Shown: piece after piece, positions 10,609-21,243 of the stretch
Numbering within the stretch: position 1 is the first letter of the stretch
How the letters are laid out: every line of letters starts with the position of its first letter
NCBI GenBank assembly: GCA_024704765.1
Contig: JAKMXF010000022.1
Coordinates: 916,555-980,554 of the forward strand
Reading direction: 5' to 3'
Length of the DNA: 64,000 bases
Source of the DNA: Oopsacas minuta
Lineage: Eukaryota; Porifera; Hexactinellida; Lyssacinosida; Leucopsacidae
The notes under the pieces: generated by a model
Seen by the model: the letters and a program-made list of their open reading frames with translations, nothing else
Databases searched by the model: none
Told to the model about the DNA's origin: nothing
Program-made: the position numbers and the translations under genes

Positions 10609-11467
10609 TATGTATGTATCATGTAGATACTTATAATTGAATGCAATTCTCACAATTCTCAGGAACCTAACCCCCTCCAATGGCGAGGGCTGCCTGTCCA
10701 TATCCCCATTCTCCCTACAACCTCTTGTTGAGAGAATCTCTGCAGAAACTAGACTGATACGGGATGACTACCCATAATTCTCTCCACTGCTTTCGCTTTT
10801 GTAGAGAAAACTTGTTATTGATGAGAGTGAGGCTCTTTTCGTATTTATTAACCAAGTAACTGGAAAAATATTCATATTTAATTGTAGATGAATATATAGC
10901 GTCTGACATTATGAGTTTACTTATTTTTTGAGGTAAAATAGCTGTCACAATCAGGGTTTCATCCAGGTGTATGCAACGCGCCTACAGGCGCATGAATTTC
11001 AGCGAATATAGATCTAGGCGCGTCAAAATTCGAGCAAGACCCAATACCGTAATACTATATGTATACTCTAGGCGCGCATAAAAATGAGGGGGAAAGTTTT
11101 AGGCTTATGGTTCAGAATTGCTGCATGAAACCCTGGTCACAATCATTGCTATAAAACTACCCAAACTATGTCCGACCAGAATAGCTTGCTCCCAAGATAG
11201 ATACTTCAGTACTTCAATAATTGTAGATATAATACTGAAAAATTGGTAAGGGTTTTTCTCAGAGTAGTGATCGGATAATCCGTGTCCTAGAGTCATTTCT
11301 TGAGGAAAATATATGATTAGTGGGTCGAAGCTAGCTGCATTGTCTAGGTGGCCATGAATCATTAATACTCCAGAGTGTTCGGTTGTGTGTGAGCATTGAG
11401 AAATCCAGAGTTTACCAGCCAAAAGTACCTGATGAAATGGGAATTTCACTTTGTAACTATGATTCAT
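10609..11467 (-). pseudogene. SERHL-like alpha/beta hydrolase pseudogene interrupted by a hAT-type MITE
   Basis: Reading on the minus strand from ATG at 11,467, the frame matches the N-terminal half of serine hydrolase-like proteins: LMIHGHLDNAASFDPLI (oxyanion region), LGHGLSDHYSEKNPY, then the nucleophile elbow VGHSLGS. A stretch between FPQEM and LGHGLS is shorter than in the family (about seven residues missing). At 11,136-11,143 the frame runs into a 184-bp MITE and resumes beyond it at 10,951 with ILPQKISKLIMSD. Further on, a one-base frameshift near 10,740 moves the conserved SAEILSTRG block into another frame, and a second MITE follows. The catalytic Asp and His regions are not visible. 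One insertion, one frameshift and an internal loss make an active gene unlikely. Confidence 0.8.
10952..11135. mobile_element. 184-bp hAT-type MITE with 8-bp target duplication
   Basis: The terminal inverted repeats are CAGGGTTTCAT on both ends (then CCAG versus GCAG). The 8-bp duplication GTCACAAT is perfect at 10,944-10,951 and 11,136-11,143. The CAGGG start and 8-bp duplication are hAT hallmarks. It has no coding capacity. Confidence 0.92.
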
Positions 11468-11947
11468 CTTACTTGTAGGAACCTTATATGAAAAATTATA
11501 GTATTAAAACTCCAGTACGTTGTATCTCAAATATGACCAAGGTCCTAAATCTTTTTTTCAGTGAGAGTACACTCTGACCTACATTTTAGCTTTTTAGAGG
11601 ATATAAAACGGACAAATAGTTTTTGAGATATGGCCATGCTAAGTGGTTTAGGAGATATCAATGCCATACACATATATGTATATATATATACTGTCGTATA
11701 AATCATTAAAATGACAAATATTTGAGATCTTTGAACTGTGCTGAAGTGATGTAATCCATTCAGAAAAGTGAAAATTTTGTCAAGATTCTACACGTTACCT
11801 TTGTTGCTATCTTTGTTTATTTTATAATTTTACTAAAACTAGTCTCTACCCACCAATTTATATTTACATTATCTGTATTGCAAATGGAATAGTAATTTTA
11901 TATACAAAAAAACATTTTAACTTTGTTAAATTGGATCCCACTATACT
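11468..11947. other. Intergenic, no gene seen
   Basis: AT-rich; it contains a short TA-rich microsatellite around 11,676-11,692. It includes the region upstream of the hydrolase pseudogene. Confidence 0.5.
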
Positions 11948-12123
11948 CAGTGGCGGCGATAGCCCGCCACTCCTGATGGGGCTAAAAATGGTTGTGTTTA
12001 TCTTTATGGGGCTGACCTAGCTTGCATTTCGGATACGTAGTAATGATCTTAACGAAGTTTGTCAAATTTATCCTAAGTGATGGGACTGAGAGAATCTTTG
12101 ATGGGGCGTTAGCGCCGCCACTG
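11948..12123. mobile_element. 176-bp hAT-type MITE
   Basis: The left end CAGTGGCGGCGATAGCC and right end GGCGTTAGCGCCGCCACTG are inverted copies. The flanks ACTATACT and ACTTTACT differ at one base of eight, fitting an aged 8-bp target duplication. Confidence 0.82.
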
Positions 12124-12551
12124 ACTTTACTCTTTTCGCCAGTTAAATGTATCCAAAGTTCAGTTACAGGAATCTGTATTTATGATTTATTCCATGGTTC
12201 GAATCTTAACCCCTTTCATTATCACATTCACCTTTTACAATACAAATTAATTGAAGCCACACCAGTTCAAATAAGTTCTCCTATAACATGTCAAACCCTA
12301 TCCTGCCATATGAACGAGTCCTCAAAAGTGTACAGTATGCGCTGCCACTATTCATCTATTAACTTCTTTGTCAGAGCATATTGCTTTTGATAGTTTGTTT
12401 TATATTTTAAAAGTTTCCTCAGAAATTATTCATTTCACGAATCCCTACTTTTCCAATATTCTATGTTAGAAGTTATAAAAGTTATTTAGTTTGCTTTTTT
12501 CAAAAAATTTCTATTTCTATTTCTACTCAAACATATTTCCAACCTCTTAGC
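12124..12551. other. Upstream region of the GPR157-like gene, no gene seen
   Basis: An open frame here (12,022-12,390) starts inside the MITE and has no recognisable domain. Confidence 0.5.
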
Positions 12552-14323
12552 ATGGATCTTTCTTGTCAACTAAACAACTCGACATACTCAGTGAAATTAC
12601 TACTGCTTGAAATTATCACAGGAATAATGTGTGTGCTCTCCATTACTGGCTGTCTTTGTATTATAATATCATTCTGCCTGTACAAAGAGCTCCGCACTCG
12701 TGCTAGATTAATCGTAGTCCTGCTGGCATTCTCAGTGCTCTGCTACACCACAGCTAATCTGGTGGGAATAGGAGTGACACACCTGCAGAAGAAGGCTGAA
12801 ATCTATAACAACTCCATATTGAGCACAGCTGTGAATAATTCAAACGTTCTAGACACGATGTGTAAAGTGCAGGCTGGGCTAGCAGTGTTCTTCTATATTG
12901 CATCTATCTTCTGGACTTATTGCATTGCTTTCTACATTCTAATGTCTGTATTACAGAGCAAGATAATGAGTCAAATTACTTTTTACTTTTTCTTCATCAT
13001 CTCCTGGCTGGTGCCTAGTGTTATAATTGCATATCTAATTGTATATGATTATCTGGGCTATTCGTGTATCTCTGTAGAGAAGAACAGTACAATTGGTGCT
13101 GAGGTAGATGTCTCCTCTATTTGGTGCACTATCGCATATGCTAAAGTCCTGAACAGGGATAGCAGGATTTTGATTAACGTATTGGCTTTTGATGTATGGC
13201 TATTCATGGGCTACCTTATACTACCAATCATATTCATTCTAGTCAAGATAGCAATGAAGAAACAGGTCAGTTAACTTCTCTATTTCTGAATTTTCCTTAT
13301 TTAGATTTGTTTAAGAGCTTGTGCATATTAATTTGTTAAGATTTTTATTCAGGCATCCAGACTATCCACACTATATGAACAATGTCTCAAATCATCTCGA
13401 GAGATTGATGTAAAACTGTTGTTGATTCCACTCGCGTTTATTCTCATAAATGTCTGGTCTACTGTGAGAGATATTCTCTTCTTCCTACAACACAAGAATG
13501 ATTACTACTGGCTAGTGGTCCTACAGGTATTACTTATTATTTGCCAACTGTTATACCAAATATACTGAGCGTCATGTCCCGCTCCGCATAAACGCCCCCA
13601 AAGTTTTTGGGAGGTCAAACTAATGCAGTCAATATCCGGTAACTCGAACATTCGTTATCTCGAACGAATATTCACTCCCCTTCGTTGTACTTTTATTAGT
13701 ATTTATAACATCCGTTATCTCCAACATTCGATTTTTGAACATATTTATCAGGGTTCGAGTTGCCGGATGTTAAATTTATAGAATATTAATTGACAATTAA
13801 TTTTTGAATAATCTTGATATTTTTTATTGCATTTTGAAAAGATCACAAAAACTGTATAAGCGGTGAAATTTCAGCTCTTAATCATTTGAAAAAGTGTCAC
13901 GAGGAAAATTGGGACCTTCAATGGAGGCCCTCCGTTAACTCGAACGGATTTTGACTTACCTTGAGGTTCGAGTTGCCAGATGTTGACTATCTAAAAACTT
14001 CAAATTTTCACTTGCTTGATATAAAATGTTGAATTCATTTCTAAAGTGTAGTCACAAATATGATTCATAATTAGTCTCTAGAAATACAAATAGATTTATC
14101 AAATCTTTCACTGTAGAGCGTAGGAGACTGTTCCCAAGGACTGGTTATATTTGTAATTTACTTTCTTATGACAAGATATGTCAGACAAGCAATGCGTAAG
14201 AAGTGTTGTTCCTGCAGAAAGGAATCGAATGGTTACAAAACTATAAAAGCATCTCCAATTAGACAGAAATGGTGGAAAATATCTAAATCTCATGTTTTGA
14301 AAGAAGTTAGTACTGTAAACTGA
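12552..14323 (+). CDS. GPR157: GPR157-like seven-transmembrane receptor
   Basis: Three exons, 12552-13265, 13353-13526 and 14117-14323, join in phase 0 and give 364 residues (human GPR157 has 335). GPR157 is a G-protein-coupled receptor related to cAMP-type receptors; in vertebrates it localises to primary cilia of neural progenitors. Seven hydrophobic segments are visible, starting at about residue 17. The family pattern is clear: YKELRTRARLIVVLLAFSVL after TM1, a Cys before TM3 (MCKVQAG), SIFWTYCIAFYI in TM3, IISWLVPSVIIAYL in TM4, IWCTIAY in loop 2, and above all VKLLLIPLAFILINVWSTVRD in TM6. Exon 3 supplies TM7 (DCSQGLVIFVIYFLMTRYVR) and a Cys-rich tail (KKCCSCRKESN). N-glycosylation sites lie at NNST and NNSN. 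Intron 2 carries a MITE. Confidence 0.9.
13626..13989. mobile_element. About 364-bp pogo/Tigger-like element in GPR157-like intron 2
   Basis: The left end CAGTCAATATCCGGTAACTC and right end GAGTTGCCAGATGTTGACTA are inverted copies with a few mismatches. Internal sub-copies of the TTATCTCGAAC motif are present. No transposase frame is visible. Confidence 0.7.
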
Positions 14324-15300
14324 AGTTAGAGACTCAAAAGAGATTTTCATGTCACTTTCAGCATGTCTTTTTAATTTATGTAAATTTATTGATCACTTCA
14401 TGGCATTTCTTTGTGTTGTTGTTGTTATATCAAACTATATTATTATTATGTATAGATGTACATGTCAGTCCTCCTATCTACTATTAGTCACTTTGAAACA
14501 TTTTTGTGTATATAATGTTTATCTTATTGTGTAAATACAGAGAAGCAAGCTTTCTTCTCTGACTTTTGTAAAATATTATTTGTGTGATAATGTGTCTGGT
14601 AATAGCATGATGGTTTATGGTTATTTGACTTAATTCTTGGAATTTCAGAGAGGTTTTTGTATCCTCCCAAGAAACAATAGGATCTTGGGAAGAAATTATT
14701 AATTACTAGAGTGGGGCATCAGCACCCAATATTTTCCTCTTTGCTTTCCAGTAATGGCAAAGTGCAAATTCCCACTCCAATAACTCGAGTACTGCCTCAA
14801 AATGACGTAGACCCACACCCAACGGATCTTGGACCCTGGTGTCGGCGCTTGAAATGTGTGTGCCGTTGTTGGTACTCTAGCCGCTTCCTTAAAGTAAGAG
14901 AATTTTCGTAAATGTTTCTATTTTTGTATTCTGATACAACTTTTATTACTCTACCGACTATTAGGCAATTGTTAATAAATGATTAACTTGTTTCAGCTCC
15001 ATATGACAATCATCTGAGTGTGTATACGGGCGGTATTTATATCATAATGACGATATTTCATCCCTTTTCCAAATTTCGTTCATAAATCCCTTTGTTCTTA
15101 AATTGATATTAAACATATATACCGGTATAAATATAATCATAGATATTTGCTTAATTGTCCAGCATAAATAACCTCGATTATCTACTTCTTCAAATATCCG
15201 AATATGACCGGTCCAATAATTGAGATTCCACCTGTAACAATCATTGCTATTCAAAATTATAGCTTATATTTGTATATTTATTTAACTCGCCAACATTTCA
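14324..15300. other. Intergenic; one unexplained open stretch at 14,711-14,911
   Basis: The stretch 14,711-14,911 is more G+C-rich than its surroundings and ends at a good donor-like GTAAGAG, with a Cys/Trp-rich translation (CRRLKCVCRCWY). It has no initiator ATG in frame and no partner exon that I can find. I treat it as unproven. Confidence 0.4.
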
Positions 15301-16611
15301 ATGCACTGCATCCGTTTCCAATGCAACAAACTTATCCTTATTAGCTACACTCATTCGAAACCATTACAGCATTACTCCAATTCTTCTCAACACAACAACA
15401 TACATAACAATGTGACGATATCGTTACTAGACAGGGAGTACCCAGTAGACAACTTAACTACCATTACACCCACAATACTTAGTAAAGTAGATAGACACTT
15501 ACATAATCAATATCAGCATCCTATTGAGATTATAAAGCGTAGGATTGTTTCGTATTTCTCACACAAGTGGGTAGATTCTAATGGCGATCCTTTGTTCAAA
15601 TCTTTTGATAATTTCTCTCCAGTTGTTTCTTTGGAGCAGAATTTTGATAGTCTTCGTGTCCCTCTGGATCATGTGACTCGTTCAAAGAGTGATAACTACT
15701 ACATCAATAATCAGTTTATGTTGAGGGCTCATACTTCTGCTCATCAGCGAGATACCATAGCCCTTGGACACTCGCAGTTTTTAGTAACAGGTGACGTGTA
15801 TCGTCGTGATGAGATTGACACGAAACATTACCCCGTGTTCCACCAAATGGAGGGGGTGGAGTTATTCACGAATGAAGAGTTATTTGGAAATGAACAAGGA
15901 AGTTTATTTGATCCTTTGAAGGAAGAGACCGAGGAGAAACAAGCTGAACACTCTCTAGAAACTGTACTAGCTATTGAGAAGAATCTTAAATATAAACTAG
16001 AAAGTTTAATGCAGCATCTCTTCGGTAACAATCTACAGATGAGATGGTCTGGAACTTACTTCCCTTTCACCCACCCTTCCTACGAGCTGGAGATCTATTG
16101 GAACGATAAATGGCTAGAGGTATTAGGATCTGGAGTTATGCGACAACATATATTAGTAGCAGGAGGAAAGGGTAGTAAAGCTGGTTATGCTTTTGGATTA
16201 GGGTTGGAACGATTAGCTATGATTCTATTTGGTATTCCTGATATACGATTGTTTTGGAGTAAAGATAGGCGGTTTATCGATCAATTTATTAATTTACAAG
16301 AAAATAGTTCTCTTAATTACAAACCATTCTCGTTACAACCTCCTGCTATGCGTGATATGTCATTTTGGATTAATAATGGGGAATTTGAAATGAATGATTT
16401 CCATGAGATAGTACGTGATGAAGGTGAGGAATGGATTGAGAACGTTGAGCTTTTGGATGAGTACCAAAGTCCAGAGACAAGAAGAAAGAGTTTATGTTTT
16501 AGAATAACATACAGATGTATGGAACGTACATTATTAGGTGAGGAAATACAGGAATTACATACCAGGATAACAGATAGGTTACAGAAAGAAATGTCTGTTT
16601 CTATCAGGTAG
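15301..16611 (+). CDS. FARS2: Mitochondrial phenylalanyl-tRNA synthetase
   Basis: This intronless 436-residue protein (human FARS2 has 451) charges mitochondrial tRNA-Phe as a monomer. The first 35 or so residues are basic and hydroxyl-rich without acids, as in a mitochondrial presequence. Class II features follow in order: LRAHTSAHQ (141-149), motif 2 VYRRDEIDTKHYPVFHQMEG (167-186), the phenylalanine pocket region WSGTYFPFTHPSYELEI, and motif 3 AFGLGLERLAM with its Arg (298-308). An FDX-ACB anticodon-binding domain runs from KPFSLQPPAMRDMSFWI (341) to the C-terminus. It lies between GPR157 and IGBP1 on the same strand. The missing introns are notable because the vertebrate gene has many. Confidence 0.96.
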   Translation: MHCIRFQCNKLILISYTHSKPLQHYSNSSQHNNIHNNVTISLLDREYPVDNLTTITPTILSKVDRHLHNQYQHPIEIIKRRIVSYFSHKWVDSNGDPLFKSFDNFSPVVSLEQNFDSLRVPLDHVTRSKSDNYYINNQFMLRAHTSAHQRDTIALGHSQFLVTGDVYRRDEIDTKHYPVFHQMEGVELFTNEELFGNEQGSLFDPLKEETEEKQAEHSLETVLAIEKNLKYKLESLMQHLFGNNLQMRWSGTYFPFTHPSYELEIYWNDKWLEVLGSGVMRQHILVAGGKGSKAGYAFGLGLERLAMILFGIPDIRLFWSKDRRFIDQFINLQENSSLNYKPFSLQPPAMRDMSFWINNGEFEMNDFHEIVRDEGEEWIENVELLDEYQSPETRRKSLCFRITYRCMERTLLGEEIQELHTRITDRLQKEMSVSIR

Positions 16612-17628
16612 GAATAGTAAATAGGTAATGCGAAATGGATAATATCATTTAATAATTCACTCGTTTTTGTGCCGCAGGGTATATTTATAAACTATGGTAT
16701 TGCTTAGCTACACATGTACACATATAAAAGTGATTACACAAATCGTAACATGGTTACTGGTGGATACCGAAATTGTTCATGACAATTGGTTATTTGGGTT
16801 TTTCCTCGGGTTGATATTGAGTATAGTGTTGCTAGATCATAAGATAATAGATTTTGGCTTTGACATGAAAATGTGTACTTACCAACCCTTTGAAATAATA
16901 ACGAGCGCGCTTCGCTTGCTCGTGCTGCGCGGCTTGTGAATACCTTGTGTTCGTTTAGAACCCTGCACTCCGTTCCTCGAAAGTGCTATATTCGGGCTCA
17001 GCTTACTCGATTGCCTCTGTAATCAGTATAACAGTTGAAACCAAGTTTCTAAGACTAATTCAAAGTTGTTTGCTTTATATACATAAACAACAACAACAAC
17101 AACAACAAATATTCACAATTTCTTGTTGTCAAATCATATTTAGAATCATTGTACTCGACCACCCCAGTATATACTTACGTACAACCGTTGAAACAAAGTT
17201 TCTGGGGCTATCTATAAATTTCTTTACTTAATCCGAAAATATTTTACAACATCATGGTTTTGTGAAATTCAACTTCAGACAACAATTGCGATTAATGAAT
17301 GGGAAATTTTCGAAAATCCCTACGAATAGATTTAATCGATTTCCGGAAAATTCCCTGGAATTCAAAGATTTTCATCCATAAACAGCAATCTCAGGCTATT
17401 ATTTGGAAAGAATATGAACATACATTTGCAAATATTCCCTGTACGTATTTCTTGTAAAATCCCAGTCCCAGTCTCTAAGTTGCCATTGGAGCAATACAAA
17501 ATTAGTAGACCGATAAAACTGCTATTTCACAAATTGAATTCTGGCAAATGACCTGCGTTTACGAATATTAATTTGTTCTTCGAATAATATTGACTATACG
17601 TAGGAAATATAAATTAGTTAATTTGATA
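16612..17628. repeat. Intergenic with a degenerate foldback-family fragment (about 16,895-17,260)
   Basis: The module GCGCTTCGCTTGCTCG at about 16,908, followed by TTCGTTTAG and copies of the ATTACCCCAG/GTTGAAAC/TTGTTTACTTTA block, matches pieces of the large repeats at 1386-3260 and 60,480-61,650. A (CAA)n run lies at 17,087-17,109. No gene is seen. Confidence 0.55.
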
Positions 17629-18648
17629 ATGGCAAGTTTAAACTCTGAAGATAACTCAGATGAAAAGCTATCTGACATTTTCTCAGAAGCTCTCAAATGT
17701 CAAGAAACGATTGATAACACAGATTTAGCCTCAGCTAGTCTTGAATATCAAAATAAAGTACACGAGGGAATAGATTTGTTGATAAAGGCTACTAAAATGG
17801 TAAATATACTCTCACTATTCTCAGTGAATGAAGATTTGGAGGAAACTCCAACAGCTGATCTCAAATACTTATTGTTACCAGCTCTACTTGGCAGTCTCAC
17901 ATGCCAGCTAAACTCTAAAGATAGAAAACAAGATTTGGAGAGAGCAGTTATTTATTATAACGACTTCTTACGTAGAGCTAGGGATTATTCTATTACTTGT
18001 ACCATGTATAATACAACAGGCGAGGCAGTAGTGGATGGTAGGGTTAGCAAAGAATTGGCTGATGCGGAAGCTACACGAGCTGATAAGATTGCCAGATTTA
18101 AAGCTAAGAAATCTCTAGAATTGAGACTCAAGGAATTAAACAAGAATAAACACGTAGATGAAGCTACGTTGAGAGAATATACTATAACTACTATTCGTTT
18201 ATGGATCACACGCTGTGTTGATGAATTAGAAGCTACGAAAAGAGAATTAGAAATGTTAGAATACATGGAAGGTAGGGAACAAGAGGACCCCCCGGTTGTA
18301 CTCCCTTCTGCTCCTACTAAACCCATTCTCATAACACGAGATATGATACAGAATAAAGTGTTCGGAGCCGGTTATCCCAGTCTACCCACCATGACAGTGG
18401 AGGAGTGGCACGAGAAGAGAATAAGAGATGGTGTCATACCTCCAGAACAGATACATGTGCAGGAGAGAGATATGAGTAAATGGGTGGGGAAGGGACCTAG
18501 TAAACAGATAGAAGAAGTACCGGAAGGAGACGGAGGAAACAGGTCTGATGAAAATGAAGAAGAGGCCCAAAGGAAAAAGGATATTTTATTTGATGAGTTC
18601 AAAGATGTTAATAAGAAAGGTAGTGGAAATAGAAAGAATAGGTCATAG
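17629..18648 (+). CDS. IGBP1: Immunoglobulin-binding protein 1 / alpha4 (TAP42 family)
   Basis: The protein has 339 residues, the same length as human IGBP1, in a single exon. Alpha4 binds the catalytic subunits of PP2A, PP4 and PP6, stabilises them outside the holoenzyme and links them to TOR signalling. The ATG at 17,629 is the first in frame; the frame extends upstream only through a non-ATG codon. TAP42 features are DLKYLLLPALLGSLT (residues 82-96), then DRKQDLERAVIYYNDFLRRA, the basic helix DKIARFKAKKSLE, and the C-terminal block MTVEEWHEKRIRDGVIPPE with an acidic-basic tail (EENEEEAQRKKDILFDEF type). The helical N-terminal half should form the TPR-like phosphatase-binding domain. Confidence 0.95.
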   Translation: MASLNSEDNSDEKLSDIFSEALKCQETIDNTDLASASLEYQNKVHEGIDLLIKATKMVNILSLFSVNEDLEETPTADLKYLLLPALLGSLTCQLNSKDRKQDLERAVIYYNDFLRRARDYSITCTMYNTTGEAVVDGRVSKELADAEATRADKIARFKAKKSLELRLKELNKNKHVDEATLREYTITTIRLWITRCVDELEATKRELEMLEYMEGREQEDPPVVLPSAPTKPILITRDMIQNKVFGAGYPSLPTMTVEEWHEKRIRDGVIPPEQIHVQERDMSKWVGKGPSKQIEEVPEGDGGNRSDENEEEAQRKKDILFDEFKDVNKKGSGNRKNRS

Positions 18649-19172
18649 AATTGATCTTTCTATTCCTGAATTTAAATTATATTATATTAAATTTATAATA
18701 TCAATGGCATGGCTTATACACTGTTTACTTGTTGTTCTCAGCTACAGGCTTAGAAAACTGTTATCTCCAATTTGTGTATTTTCAAAAGAGTTGCTCATAT
18801 ATTGTAATTATACATATTAGCATTTCTTACGATGGACGAAGTCTTCGAAAATATTCCCATAGCATGGAAATACGACAATTAAGTGTATGTACATTTGTAT
18901 ACAACAGTTTGTATCCGAGAAAAGGTAAACTAATGTCTGACATCAGTCAAACCAGGGTTGGCTAGTTTTACCCAGCCCCCGGTTTAAACCCCATTTAGTG
19001 GGTTAAACCCTATTTTATGGTCAAAACTGGTTATTTCACTGTGATAAACCTCAATTAATTGGGTAAACTACCTGAACTGTGTTTGAGACTCTAATTTAGG
19101 ATTGCCAGACTATAATTATATTAATCAAACTATAGGAGTATATTTCACCTTTTTGGAAACTCAATTTTAATA
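18649..19172. other. Intergenic, repeat-like
   Basis: The sequence around 18,950-19,070 is rich in GGTTTAAACC/GGGTTAAACCC-type words, and similar words occur at 19,790-19,850 on the other side of the MITE. It looks like an older repeat split by the MITE, but I cannot define its ends. Confidence 0.4.
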
Positions 19173-19656
19173 CAGTGGAACCCGGAAATACGGTCCCCCA
19201 CGAGACCGAGAAAAATGGCCGTAATTGTGAAACTTTTTGAAAGAAACCATATTCTATTAATATTTACGATACTATAATAATTATAACATGCTAATACGTT
19301 TGAGATCCAGCTCATTGCGTTTGCTCGATGCCATTAATAATGTATGAATTACTGTCTCATTAATCTGCTTTGCATTTATATGTATACACTCCAATGTATT
19401 GTTATTTAATTTTCCAGAAATTGTTTTCGTTTTCAAACATCCAATAGTGATTCCTATTGTTAAGATTGGCCGTAATTCTGAGGTTAAAATAGGGTTTCGT
19501 TCTAAAAGTATGGCCGTAATTCGGAATAGCGGAGTAGCCGGAATTCTGAAATAAATTAATGTTAATGTCTATAGTATATTAAACGGGACTTTAAACAGTG
19601 GCCGGTATATCGAGGTGGCCGCTATTCTGGGGTGGCCGTTAAGCGGGGTTCCACTG
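19173..19656. mobile_element. 484-bp pogo/Tigger-like MITE
   Basis: The left end CAGTGGAACCCGGAAATACG and right end TTAAGCGGGGTTCCACTG are inverted copies. TA stands on both sides. Internal GGCCGTAATT words repeat. No transposase frame is present. Confidence 0.82.
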
Positions 19657-21086
19657 TATTATTTAATGTATATATTTATTTGGAATTAATGCTATAATTC
19701 ATACTAAATAACGTGTGGTTATAAGTCAATTGTACGATTACAGATCTTAATTTATGAAGACTTTGAATATTTACTGTGTTTACAATTTAACTCGGCTAAA
19801 CCTATTTAACCCGGGTTAAACTCCAATCATGAGTCAAACACCCCTAAGTAGTCTCAAATCACCACATACAACATCTAGGGTGGCTCTCAAGACTCATCTG
19901 AAAAAAATCTAATTCTGTACACTAGTTTATCCCTCTACATAGCATATTTGTTATTTCAGTTCATTTAAGGTGAAATTCCATTCCATTATACAATTCTGTA
20001 ATTCGTAGTTTTAAGTTAACAATAAACTACTCTGACTGTATTTGTTTGCGATTTCTCATAAAATACTAAATTCCAACATCTAATCTGTATACATGTATTC
20101 TTGACATAGGTAAGTTTAATAATCTGATAATTATTTGTAGAGATGATATTAGTAGGTAATATTACATACAATCTGGATATGTGAAATTCTTGTGATGATT
20201 GTGTCATATGTGATATTGTGTCAGCTAGCATAATAAGGTCTAGACGATTCGTGGGGGTGTATTACATTACATTACGTACGTACATACTGTACTATTGTTT
20301 GTGACTGGTGCTTAATAGATTTAGTCATATATCCTTTGATTAATAATTCGTAAAGCATTATTCCTATATACGGTTGATTCTGCTTAATTCAGAGGGTAGC
20401 TTGACATTGACCCAATTAACAGTAAAGATTTTAGGTTATTTCAATGGCAGATAGATCCATTCCTCAGCAAATAACAAACACGAGTAACTGATTATGCATT
20501 TATGCTGAACGAATGTGTTATTTAATTCTTGAGTTATACCTGTAATTAATAAAAAATTACGCTTTCACTGTATCACCGTTAGAGTAATTAATATATCTGA
20601 CTATTAGGGTCTGAAAATTCCTCAAAATACTTAAATAAATACACATACCATAAAGCTGACTAATAGCATATGCAAATGAGATCTTACACTTTTAGAGATA
20701 TCATGAAGTTGAATCAAATTATCTTCTCCTACGCTAATAAATAGCATATTAACAGTTTCACGTCTATGCTATTTCAGAACTGCCTATTCAACATAGACAC
20801 ACCCTCCAGATGCTTACTATTTCATTGGTCACCACCGTCACGTAGGACCATTTGTAGTGTCGTGTCTATCCTACTAACTAGCATACCTTGTTCTAAATAC
20901 CATATTTGCCACAAATCACTAAAATCCATTGTACGTCTACATATATTACTAAGTTAGTTCAATACTTCTTGTTATCAAAAATATATACCTGTAGCTTTCT
21001 TGCAGTATTGAGAGTTACAGTTGATACGAATTCTGTTTAGCACTAATTAATGATCAGAGTTGGTAGAATTCCCTGTAACTATGTTA
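19657..21086. other. Intergenic, no gene seen
   Basis: AT-rich, with short open frames on both strands that lack any protein signature. Confidence 0.5.
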
Positions 21087-21243
21087 GGGGCCGTTCAAAC
21101 GTTACGTAATGCAAAATACCCTAAATTATGATACCCCTCCTTGTGTCGCGCTTAGTATCCGTTTGTAATACAATAAGAATGGGGCTATCATACTTCGCAC
21201 ACTACCCCCTCCTTTTAACGTTACGTAACGTTTGAACGGCCCC
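21087..21243. mobile_element. 157-bp MITE with perfect 23-bp inverted ends and TTA duplication (PIF/Harbinger-like)
   Basis: The ends GGGGCCGTTCAAACGTTACG... (21,087-21,109) and their exact reverse complement (21,221-21,243) match over 23 bp. TTA occurs on both sides. A 3-bp TTA/TWA duplication and G-rich ends fit PIF/Harbinger. The perfect ends suggest recent movement. Confidence 0.85.

Noticed and set aside
11105-11467. Reading the hydrolase as an intact gene with an intron between 11,143 and 10,951
   Set aside because: The interval has hAT inverted ends and a perfect 8-bp duplication, its borders are not GT-AG, and a frameshift follows downstream.
12196-12215. GGTTCGAATC resembling a tRNA T-loop
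   Set aside because: No acceptor stem, D-arm or anticodon arm can be folded around it.
12022-12390. 122-codon plus-strand open frame
   Set aside because: It begins inside a hAT-type MITE and crosses its end; no domain, no upstream exon.
14711-14911. Cys/Trp-rich open stretch followed by a good donor-like site
   Set aside because: No ATG in frame and no phase-compatible partner exon found; it could be a repeat fragment. Left as an observation only.
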